From Rhizomicrobium sp. (GTDB taxonomy: Bacteria > Pseudomonadota > Alphaproteobacteria > Micropepsales > Micropepsaceae), in assembly GCA_037200385.1 (NCBI GenBank), contig JBBCGL010000001.1:1488001-1552000 (forward strand): 64,000 nucleotides of DNA. Direction: 5' to 3'. Positions 8,917 to 15,674 of this stretch are shown here, piece by piece (the stretch's first letter is position 1; each line of letters starts with the position of its first letter). Both the position numbers and the translations under genes were made by a program. The notes under the pieces are model-generated. The model searched no databases. It was not told where the DNA came from and saw nothing but the letters and a program-made list of their open reading frames with translations.

Positions 8917-9486
8917 ATGCCGATCGCCAAATTCACCCGAATGGATGCGGGCGATGCGGAGGATTTCCGCCTGGTCGCCGATCTGTTCGACGTCTCGCGC
9001 TGTGTGACCGGACATGTCGACGCCCTTTTCGACCAGCTCAAGACCCTGCTGGGCGATCCGATCGGATATCGCATAGACCGGTTCCAGCACTCCCTGCAAT
9101 CGGCGACCCGGGCGCTCCACGACGGGCGCAGCGAATCCTATGTCGCGGCGGCGCTCCTGCACGATATCGGCGACACGCTGGCGCCCCACAACCACGGCGA
9201 CATCTCCGCCGCGATCCTGCGGCCCTATGTCGATGAAGAGATGCATTTCATCGTCGCGCATCACGCCGTGTTCCAGGGCTATTACTATTGGCATCTCGAC
9301 GGCCGGGACCGCGATCGCGACGCGCGCGAACGCTATCGTGGCCATCCCCATTTCGCCGCGACGGCGGAATTCTGCGAGAAATACGACCAGTGCTCGTTCG
9401 ATCCGGATTACCCGACGCTGCCGCTGCATGCCTTCGATGCGCTGGTGCGGCGGGTCTTCGCCAGGCCGCGCGAATGGGCGTCGTGA
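8917..9486 (+). CDS. HD-domain protein (HDIG-type, PhnZ-like fold possible)
   Basis: 189 residues. Metal-binding HD-domain residues are visible: His58 in FQHSLQSA, the HD pair His82-Asp83 in LLHDIGD, His93 in HNHGD and the HH pair near 115-116 in VAHHAVFQ. The QHSLQSA and LLHDIGD blocks match the subgroup that includes the mixed-valence di-iron oxygenase PhnZ and relatives, rather than signalling HD-GYP proteins; a hydrolase role is equally possible. The start at 8917 has a GAGG Shine-Dalgarno. It is divergent from the aminotransferase and shares the operator candidate at 8871-8889, so it probably belongs to the same catabolic set, perhaps as an oxidative cleavage step. No phosphonate genes are nearby. 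Confidence 0.8.
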   Translation: MPIAKFTRMDAGDAEDFRLVADLFDVSRCVTGHVDALFDQLKTLLGDPIGYRIDRFQHSLQSATRALHDGRSESYVAAALLHDIGDTLAPHNHGDISAAILRPYVDEEMHFIVAHHAVFQGYYYWHLDGRDRDRDARERYRGHPHFAATAEFCEKYDQCSFDPDYPTLPLHAFDALVRRVFARPREWAS

Positions 9487-9594
9487 TCCGGCGCCGGATG
9501 TTTCGCATGGCTTGCCGCCGGAATTGGTATATGTCGTCCGTCAGCACACGCGCATCCGGGACATCGCCATGCTTGCCCTACAGAGCATCGAGTT

Positions 9595-10575
9595 ATGAGC
9601 GGCGCGGCCGAAGACACGGTGCTGGTCGGCGATATCGGGGGGACACATGCCCGCTTCGCGGTCGTGAACATGTCTACGTCGCCCTGGCAGATCGACCATC
9701 GGAGCGACATCGAAGCAACGGCTTCCACATTCGCTCCGTCGTTGCGCTCCTATCTCGATCAGGCTGGACTGGCGGCTCTGCCGCCGGCAATCGCTCTTGC
9801 GGTGGCCGGCCCCGTCCATGACGGCCAGGTGGTGCTTACAAACCGCGGGTGGCGGATCGCGGAAGGGGACCTTCGCGAGATGGGCTTCCACCAGGCCTTG
9901 TTGATCAACGACTTCGTGGCGCTGGCGTTCTCCGTCGCGACGCTTGGACCGCACGACTTCCGCACGATCGGCCCTGATGTGGCCGGACTGGCGGGCGAGC
10001 CGATCTCCGTCCTCGGCGCCGGGACCGGTTTCGGCGTGTCCTGCCTGGCGCGCTTCCACGGCCGCGCCGTTCCGATCGCGACCGAAGGCGGCCATGCCGG
10101 CTTCGCCCCGGGCAATGCACAGGAAGTCGCCGTGCTGGGGATCCTCGCCCGCCGTTTTGGCTATGTCTCGATCGAACGCATTCTGTCGGGTCCGGGAATG
10201 GAAAATCTCTATGGCGCACTCGCCGAACTCGGCGGACGCAGGCCTGCGTCCCTGAGCGCGCCCGACATCGTCGCCCGCCGGGCGGACGATCCCGACTGCC
10301 GGGATGCGGTCGATATGTTTTGCGGGATCTATGGCGCGGTGGCGGGCGATTTCGCGCTCTCCTATGGCGCCCGCGGCGGCGTCTACGTGGCGGGCGGTAT
10401 CGCGCTCAAGATCGAAGCGATCCTCGAAGCCAGCGCCTTCCGGGCCCGCTTCGAAAGCAAGGGCCGCTTTTCCGACTATGTCAAAGCCATCCCGACCCGG
10501 CTGATCCTGAGCGAAGACACGGCGTTCCTCGGCGCGGCAAACGCCAGCCGCGAATTCCGCGACGTCACGGTATAG
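9595..10575 (+). CDS. glk: Glucokinase
   Basis: 326 residues of the bacterial Glk (ROK-unrelated, Glucokinase PF02685-type) family. The N-terminal phosphate loop VGDIGGTHARFAV, the sugar-binding INDFVALAFS block, the LGAGTGFGVSCL loop and the EGGHAGFAP signature are all present. It phosphorylates glucose to glucose 6-phosphate with ATP in the cytoplasm, feeding the Entner-Doudoroff or pentose routes. It stands alone between the HD gene (108 bp upstream, no recognisable motif) and a small secreted protein on the other strand, so it does not obviously belong to either neighbouring cluster. Confidence 0.93.
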   Translation: MSGAAEDTVLVGDIGGTHARFAVVNMSTSPWQIDHRSDIEATASTFAPSLRSYLDQAGLAALPPAIALAVAGPVHDGQVVLTNRGWRIAEGDLREMGFHQALLINDFVALAFSVATLGPHDFRTIGPDVAGLAGEPISVLGAGTGFGVSCLARFHGRAVPIATEGGHAGFAPGNAQEVAVLGILARRFGYVSIERILSGPGMENLYGALAELGGRRPASLSAPDIVARRADDPDCRDAVDMFCGIYGAVAGDFALSYGARGGVYVAGGIALKIEAILEASAFRARFESKGRFSDYVKAIPTRLILSEDTAFLGAANASREFRDVTV

Positions 10576-10663
10576 GGCCGGTTTCCGCGCGACTTGCGAC
10601 GGCTCGACCGGACAGTCACGCGAAGACGACGGTCCTCGACCCTAAGGCCGAGTATCGACCACC

Positions 10664-11011
10664 TTACCGCCCCGCCGTGATCACGCCGGTGAAGGCGCCC
10701 GTCGAATCGGCGCCGCTGAAGCTGTCTCCGACCTTGTAGTCCTTGATCGGGAAGCAACTCGGCTTGCCGCCGCCCGACAGCGTGAAGCAGCTTTGCCCGT
10801 CCGCATCCGCCCAGGTGCCGTTCAGCGTCTTGCCGTCCGGCAACGCGACGGAGTAGCTGTGATCGGCGTTGACATAGACCTTCACGACGCGCCCGTCGCT
10901 ATAGGTCGAGGTGATCGTGTTGCCGTACACGCCCGTCCAGGTGTCGGCGAGCGCGGGCGTCGCAGCCGCGGTGAGAAATACGGCGCCAAGGATGAGCGTG
11001 CGCAAGGTCAT
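10664..11011 (-). CDS. Small secreted protein of unknown function
   Basis: 115 residues. Residues 1-22 form a typical Sec signal peptide ending in ATPALA-D. The mature part is about 93 residues, rich in Gly, Ser, Asp and Thr, with two cysteines (in QSCFTLS and PSCFPIKD) that could form a periplasmic disulfide, and beta-strand-like patterning (WTGVYGNTI, YSVALPDGKTLNGTW). This resembles small lipocalin-like or DUF2147-type beta proteins in style, but I do not recognise a family. It stands alone, converging on glk with 88 bp of featureless sequence between. Confidence 0.6.
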   Translation of the reverse strand: MTLRTLILGAVFLTAAATPALADTWTGVYGNTITSTYSDGRVVKVYVNADHSYSVALPDGKTLNGTWADADGQSCFTLSGGGKPSCFPIKDYKVGDSFSGADSTGAFTGVITAGR

Positions 11012-11049
11012 GGCGTGCTCCTTTGAAGTTCGATACCAAAACTCGCGAT

Positions 11050-11108
11050 CATGGCCCGCGCCCTTCGACGCCGCCTGCGGCGCCGCTCAGGATGACGTGC
11101 GGGCCATG
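11050..11108. repeat. Intergenic palindromic repeat
   Basis: The arm CATGGCCCGC (11050-11059) is repeated as its exact complement at 11099-11108. Between them is a second hairpin-forming GCCGCCTGCGGCG stretch and the CTCAGGATGACG string common in intergenic repeats of alphaproteobacteria. It lies between two same-strand genes (11012-11143) and would fold in RNA as well as DNA. Confidence 0.6.
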
Positions 11109-11143
11109 ACAAGTTGAGAATTCGGCGGCATCAAAACCAGCCT

Positions 11144-11572
11144 TCAATCGGTGATCGGCTGCCCCAGCAGGTCTTCCGACCGGTCGATCTTGATCAGCAC
11201 GGCCCAGCCCTTTTTCTCGGGATCGGAATTCTTCTCCGGCTCGATCAGGCGCTCCCACACCTTGTCGTAGACGGGTCCGGATTTGTGCACCGTTGCGGTG
11301 CCGTAGAGCCGCGCGAGGCCGCCGATCGGCAGCATGTCGCGCTTGGAGAGGTCGAAGAAGAAGACCGTGGCCTTGGTGCCGTCGGCCATCTGCGCGGCGG
11401 TCGAGCCACGGCCGCGCTCCCACAGCGAGATGTGCTCGCCGTCATAGACCTGCGCGCTGCCGCGCGGCGTAATCTGCGCGAAGCCGTCGGCGAGCACGGT
11501 GCCGATCAGGCAGGTATGGGTCGGAAAAGCCCCGTCTATCAGCGGCCATATCTTCTTGGGAATCGTCGCCAT
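11144..11572 (-). CDS. Pyridoxamine 5'-phosphate oxidase-like flavin-binding protein
   Basis: 142 residues from ATG 11572 (MATIPKKIW). It has the small split-barrel pattern of the pyridoxamine 5'-phosphate oxidase-like family: a start with AFPTHTCLIGTVLADGFAQITPRGSAQVYDGEHISLWERGRG and a later RLYGTATVHKSG strand. Such proteins bind FMN or F420-like cofactors; many are general flavin reductases or haem/pyridoxal-related proteins, so no reaction is assigned. It begins 8 bp after the VOC gene stop on the same strand, and probably ends the leftward unit MetE-like - VOC - this gene. A longer frame upstream runs into the VOC gene and is not favoured. Confidence 0.75.
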   Translation of the reverse strand: MATIPKKIWPLIDGAFPTHTCLIGTVLADGFAQITPRGSAQVYDGEHISLWERGRGSTAAQMADGTKATVFFFDLSKRDMLPIGGLARLYGTATVHKSGPVYDKVWERLIEPEKNSDPEKKGWAVLIKIDRSEDLLGQPITD

Positions 11573-11580
11573 CGCTCGCC

Positions 11581-12117
11581 CTACCGGTAGGTGTTGTTGG
11601 AGGTGTGATCGCCCTTGAGCCAGTTCCACAATTCCTCATGCGCCTTCTTGCGGCGCACCTCGTTGATCAGTGTGGCATTGGGCGCGTCGAAGGTAAATTC
11701 GAGGATCATGCCGTTGGGATCGGTGACATAGACCGAGCGGCAATAGCCATGCTCGAGCACATAGGATTCCGGCTCCTTGTAGCCGGCGGCCTGGATGCGG
11801 CCCTCGATGGCCTTTTGGGTCTCGGCATCGACGTTGAGCGCGATATGGTGGAAGGGCGAGAACGGCATCTTGGGGCCGAACTGCTCCTGGTCCTCGGGCT
11901 TGTCGAACTGGAAGAAGGCGAGCGCGCCGCCGTCGCCGAGGCCGAAGAAGCAGTGGCAATAGGTGCGCATCGCACCGAACAACTCGTCGGATTCGCTCCA
12001 GGTCGCGATCAGCGGCAGGCCGATCACCTCTTCGTAGAATTTCCGCGTCGCCTCCATGTCGCGCGTGACATAGGCGGTGTGATGCAGCCGACTGGGGAGC
12101 GTTGCTTGGCCGGTCAT
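11581..12117 (-). CDS. VOC (glyoxalase/bleomycin-resistance/extradiol dioxygenase) family protein
   Basis: 178 residues with two beta-alpha-beta-beta-beta modules. Potential metal ligands sit at the usual positions: His in RLHHTAYVTRD, His in PFHHIALNVD and Glu in GMILEFTFDA. The block YVTDPNGMILEF is the classic VOC signature. The family includes isomerases, epimerases and dioxygenases, so the reaction is open. A GGAGG Shine-Dalgarno precedes ATG 12117. It follows the MetE-like gene by 21 bp on the same strand, which places it in the CoA-linked cluster controlled by the CGAA-N6-TTCG element. Confidence 0.85.
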   Translation of the reverse strand: MTGQATLPSRLHHTAYVTRDMEATRKFYEEVIGLPLIATWSESDELFGAMRTYCHCFFGLGDGGALAFFQFDKPEDQEQFGPKMPFSPFHHIALNVDAETQKAIEGRIQAAGYKEPESYVLEHGYCRSVYVTDPNGMILEFTFDAPNATLINEVRRKKAHEELWNWLKGDHTSNNTYR

Positions 12118-12138
12118 GGGTTCCTCCTTGATTGCCGT

Positions 12139-13287
12139 CTAGTGCCAGAACCGTTTCGACGCGAGGCGCGCGCCTTCGGCGAGGGCGGCGAGCTTCTTCC
12201 AGACGACGTCGGGATCGACGCCGCCCTGCCCGACATGGATGGAAAAGCCGCAATCGACGCCGGCCATCACGTTCTCGCGGCCCGCGAGATTGGCGTAGCG
12301 CTCGATCCGCTGGGCGACCAGTTCGGGATGCTCGATGTAGTTGGACTGGCATTCGATCACGCCGGGGATCAGCACCTTGTCCTTGGGCGGCTTGATCTCC
12401 TCGAACATCCGCCATTCATGCGCATGGCGCGGATTGGCGGCCTCGAACAGGATCGCGCTGGGCTTGGCGTGGTCGAGCACGTCGATGATGTCGCGAAACG
12501 GCACGTCGCAGTGATGCGGGCCGGGATAATTGCCCCAGCACATATGCATGCGCAGCTTCTCGGCCGGTATGTTGCGCACGGCATGGTTCAGCGCCTCGAT
12601 ATGCAGGCGCATGCGCTTGCGGAACGCCTCGAGCGTGAGATCGGCATATTGCACATGCCGGCCCATCGCGAGATCGGGGCAATCGAGCTGCAAGGTCATG
12701 CCGGCATCGGCGATGGTCTCGTACTCGTACTGCATCGCGTCGGCGATGGCGTAGAGATACTCCTCCTGCGTCTTGTAGTGGTCGTTGCGGAAGAACAGCG
12801 AGATCACGCCCGGCGAGGCGGCGCTGGAGAACTGGCCCACGGTCTTCACGTCCGCCGTCGCGGCCGCCATGTTCTCGACATCGACCTTCGGCGAGGCGTG
12901 GTCGCGCACCGAGATCGGCCCGTTGCAGCCGGGCGTCTTGCGGCTCTTGCGGCCGGGATCGCCGAACACGCGTTGCTGGCTCCTGGGAAAGCCGACGAGG
13001 TCCTGGAAGACGAAGCTGTTGGAGGTGCCGCCGAAGCCGTTGAGGCGATCCTTCACATAGGTGGCATAGCTCGGCTTGGACATCTCGCCGTCATTGATGA
13101 GGTCGACGCCGGCTTCGGCCTGTTTGCGCACCATCTCGCCGATCGCATCGCGCACCCTTGCGTCGAGCGCCGCGGCGTCGACCGGCACGCCCTCCTCCCG
13201 TGCCACCATCATGCGGATGAGGTCGTCCGGCCGCGGCAGGCTTCCGGTATGGGTGGTTAGAAAGCGATCGGTGCTGCGCAGGGTCAC
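12139..13287 (-). CDS. Cobalamin-independent methionine synthase-like (MetE C-terminal domain) methyl/alkyl transferase
   Basis: 382 residues, a stand-alone MetE catalytic barrel without the N-terminal folate-binding duplication. The zinc site is complete: His248-x-Cys250 in RMHMCWGN, Glu282 in FEAANPRH and Cys346 in GVDCGFS. The family includes methionine synthase core proteins and epoxyalkane:coenzyme M transferase, all of which activate a thiol on zinc for alkyl transfer. The donor and acceptor here are unknown. The start is GTG 13287, 13 bp from a CGAA-N6-TTCG element. A second, quite different MetE-like protein (19095) is controlled by the same type of element, so this is unlikely to be the housekeeping methionine synthase. 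Confidence 0.85.
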   Translation of the reverse strand: MTLRSTDRFLTTHTGSLPRPDDLIRMMVAREEGVPVDAAALDARVRDAIGEMVRKQAEAGVDLINDGEMSKPSYATYVKDRLNGFGGTSNSFVFQDLVGFPRSQQRVFGDPGRKSRKTPGCNGPISVRDHASPKVDVENMAAATADVKTVGQFSSAASPGVISLFFRNDHYKTQEEYLYAIADAMQYEYETIADAGMTLQLDCPDLAMGRHVQYADLTLEAFRKRMRLHIEALNHAVRNIPAEKLRMHMCWGNYPGPHHCDVPFRDIIDVLDHAKPSAILFEAANPRHAHEWRMFEEIKPPKDKVLIPGVIECQSNYIEHPELVAQRIERYANLAGRENVMAGVDCGFSIHVGQGGVDPDVVWKKLAALAEGARLASKRFWH

Positions 13288-13300
13288 GAGCTTTTTCGAT

Positions 13301-13320
13301 TATCGAAATTGTTTTCGGAA
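13301..13320. promoter_or_regulatory. IclR-type operator candidate upstream of MetE-like gene 1
   Basis: The sequence TATCGAAATTGTTTTCGGAA carries CGAA-N6-TTCG and matches the elements at 14217, 15503 and 19020. It overlaps a second small palindrome, TTTCGATTATCGAAA (13294-13308). It ends 13 bp from the GTG start at 13287. Confidence 0.65.
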
Positions 13321-13364
13321 GGAAGGCTATCGCGGCGATGGGCAAATTGCAAAGCGCGCCGTGC

Positions 13365-14150
13365 TCATCGTGCCTTCGCGCCATCATAGGAGATCGCGTC
13401 CGCCGCGGCATTCGACAGGATGAAGCCGATCGGGCGCTGTGCCTCTTCCTGGAGATGGGCGAGCAGGCCCGCAGTGCGGGCGAGGATGGAGATGCTCTTG
13501 AGCGCGGTGAGCGGGAAGCCGATCTCGAGCAGGATCGCGGGGATCGCGCCGTTGATGTTGATCGGCAAGGGCCGGCCCAGCGCTTCGGGCAGAATCTCCG
13601 CCACGGTCTGCAGCATGCCCAGATAGGGACCGTCGAGCCCATGCTGCTTCGCGAGGCCCAGCAAGACATTCGCACGCGGATCGCCGCCGGAATGCTGCGG
13701 ATGGCCGAAGCCGGGAATCGCCGTCTTGGTCTTGCGCATCTTCCGCACGCGCTCCGCCGCAACATCTGTAGCCTTCCGGTCCTTCGCGGCCTCGACGAGA
13801 TCGTGCAGGAAATAGCCGGCGGTCTCCGCGCTGCCGAGCACGACGGAGCCCGAGCCCAGGAGGCCGGCCGCGACGGCGCCCTGGATCGCCTCGGGCGCCG
13901 CGGCGAAGGTCATGCGCGCGGCCTGGACGCTCGGCACCAGCCCATGCTCGGCGATGGACACCAGCAGGGCGTTGACGAAGAAGCGCTGGGTTTCGGTCGG
14001 CTCCTTCCCCATCAGCAGGAGGAAGAAATAGTCGATGAAATCGATCTTGCCGATCAGCTCGCTGCACAGGTCGCGGCCGCGGATGGTGATCGAGGCGGCA
14101 TCGGCGGTGGAGATCGCCGTGAAAGGATTGTCCTGCTTGCCGATACGCAT
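13365..14150 (-). CDS. Citryl-CoA lyase-like protein (citrate synthase superfamily)
   Basis: 261 residues, much shorter than citrate synthase (about 430) and matching the compact citryl-CoA lyase group. The conserved histidines are present (His69 in AEHGLVPS; His150 in IPGFGHPQHSGGDPR). At the place where citrate synthases have the catalytic Asp in NVD, this protein reads NIN (Asn200), a possible loss or change of the catalytic base. By family it would cleave a 3-hydroxyacyl-CoA such as citryl-CoA into acetyl-CoA and an oxoacid. It is divergent from the CoA-transferase gene, which could make its CoA-thioester substrate, with a palindromic element between them. The start ATG 14150 has a GGGAGAG ribosome site. 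Confidence 0.83.
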   Translation of the reverse strand: MRIGKQDNPFTAISTADAASITIRGRDLCSELIGKIDFIDYFFLLLMGKEPTETQRFFVNALLVSIAEHGLVPSVQAARMTFAAAPEAIQGAVAAGLLGSGSVVLGSAETAGYFLHDLVEAAKDRKATDVAAERVRKMRKTKTAIPGFGHPQHSGGDPRANVLLGLAKQHGLDGPYLGMLQTVAEILPEALGRPLPININGAIPAILLEIGFPLTALKSISILARTAGLLAHLQEEAQRPIGFILSNAAADAISYDGAKAR

Positions 14151-14216
14151 GATGCTCTCCCGCTTGCCCCCGGTTGTACGATGTCAGCCTAGCGCACAAG
14201 CGTCGAACTTACCAAA

Positions 14217-14236
14217 TATCGAAATTGACTTCGATA
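14217..14236. promoter_or_regulatory. IclR-type operator candidate between divergent lyase and CoA-transferase genes
   Basis: TATCGAAATTGACTTCGATA is the most symmetrical copy of the cluster element (TATCGAA, six bases, TTCGATA). Its inner 14 bases, CGAAATTGACTTCG, recur exactly before the TonB receptor gene at 15505. It is 67 bp from the lyase start and 73 bp from the transferase start. Confidence 0.75.
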
Positions 14237-14308
14237 TACGGAAATTCCTACTCTGCGCCGTCTTCAGCGGGCGCGGCGGCGGCCGCCCCGATGCCGCCCG
14301 GAGCAAGA

Positions 14309-15469
14309 ATGACCAAAGTCCTCGACGACGTGCGGGTCCTGGAAATGGGTACCTTCATCACCGGCCCCGCCGCCGGGATGATCCTGGCCGACATGGGCGC
14401 CGACGTCATCAAGCTCGAGCGGCCGAAGACCGGCGACCCGTTCCGCGCCTTCAACGGCGGCCTCTACAGCCCGCATTTCCAGACCTACAACCGCAACAAG
14501 CGCAGCCTGACGGTCGATACGCGGAACGCGGCAGACCTCGCGCTGCTGGACGAGCTGGTCGCCAACGCCGACGTCTTCATCCAGAATTTCCGTCCCGGCG
14601 TCGCCGAGGACCTGAATGTCGGATGCGCGCGGCTGCAGGCGATCAATCCCGGCCTCATCTATTGCGGCATCTCGGGCTTCGGCCATGACGGGCCGGATGC
14701 GGAGCGGCCGGCTTATGATACCGTGGCGCAGGCGGCGAGCGGCTGGCTTCGCCTGCTGATCAATCCGAAGAACCCGCGCGTCGTCGGGCCGGCGATCGCC
14801 GACGCGGTGACCGGATTCTATGCCGCGTTCGGCATCCTGGGCGCGCTGCACGAGCGCGAGAAAACCAAGCGGGGCAGGCGAATCGACATCTCGATGCTCG
14901 AGGCCATGTGCCATTTCAACCTCGACGACTTCACGCATTACTTCTCGCAGAACGAGATCATGGGACCGTATAGCCGGCCCAGCGTCTCGCAATCCTATGT
15001 CTTCGAATGCGCCGACGGGAAATGGGTGGCGCTGCACATGTCCTCGCCCGAGAAATTCTGGGAAGGGCTCGCGACCGCCATCGACCGCCCGGACCTGTTC
15101 GCGGATCCGCGCTTCGCCGACCGCCCCAGCCGCATCAAGCACCAGGACGACCTGATCGCGCTGATGACCCCGATCTTCAAGGCGAAGAGCCGCGCCGAAT
15201 GGTGTGCGCGGCTGGACGGCCAAGGCGTGCCCTTCTCGCCGGTCTACGATTCGAGCGAAGCCCTCCAGGACCGCCAGGCGCGGCATCTCGGAATCCAGGT
15301 TGAAGGCCATCACCCCACCATGGGCACCTTCCGCACCGTGCGCTTCCCGGTGAATTTCGACGGCCGTCATGCCGAGGACGTCCTGCCGCCGCCCACGCTG
15401 GGCGAGCACGACTCGGCCATCCGGGCGCAGGCCGGCCGGCTGTGGCGCCGCGACGGTGCAGCGGAATAG
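14309..15469 (+). CDS. Family III CoA-transferase (CaiB/BaiF type)
   Basis: 386 residues from ATG 14309, with GGAGC as ribosome site. The opening LDDVRVLEMGTFITGPAAGMILADMGADVIKLE is the family signature, followed by NRNKRSLTVD and the aspartate-containing active-site region near NADVFIQNFRPGVAEDL; the catalytic Asp normally lies in a downstream GxDG/GYD segment such as FGHDGPD. It moves CoA from a donor thioester to a carboxylic acid, priming it for degradation. Its partner appears to be the divergent citryl-CoA lyase-like protein, and the TonB receptor gene follows 205 bp downstream. Frames starting further upstream run through the operator and are not used. The acid activated is unknown. 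Confidence 0.9.
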   Translation: MTKVLDDVRVLEMGTFITGPAAGMILADMGADVIKLERPKTGDPFRAFNGGLYSPHFQTYNRNKRSLTVDTRNAADLALLDELVANADVFIQNFRPGVAEDLNVGCARLQAINPGLIYCGISGFGHDGPDAERPAYDTVAQAASGWLRLLINPKNPRVVGPAIADAVTGFYAAFGILGALHEREKTKRGRRIDISMLEAMCHFNLDDFTHYFSQNEIMGPYSRPSVSQSYVFECADGKWVALHMSSPEKFWEGLATAIDRPDLFADPRFADRPSRIKHQDDLIALMTPIFKAKSRAEWCARLDGQGVPFSPVYDSSEALQDRQARHLGIQVEGHHPTMGTFRTVRFPVNFDGRHAEDVLPPPTLGEHDSAIRAQAGRLWRRDGAAE

Positions 15470-15502
15470 ACGCACAGGACCGGAATCCGCTCAGAATTCG
15501 GA

Positions 15503-15522
15503 TACCGAAATTGACTTCGCAA
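15503..15522. promoter_or_regulatory. IclR-type operator candidate upstream of TonB receptor gene
   Basis: TACCGAAATTGACTTCGCAA contains the same 14-base core CGAAATTGACTTCG as 14217-14236. A further CGAAAT follows at 15525. It lies 34 bp after the CoA-transferase stop and about 150 bp before the receptor start. Confidence 0.7.
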
Positions 15523-15674
15523 AACGAAATATCCTACCGTCGCTTCAGGAGGAATCCACGCAGCGTTTGAGTCCGACTTGTCGGGCGCGTGGCGAGCCGA
15601 AACAGGCCGCCGCCATTCAGACGATACGTGGATCGAATGGCCGGCTTTGCCGCGCCGTGTAACGGGGGAATCGC

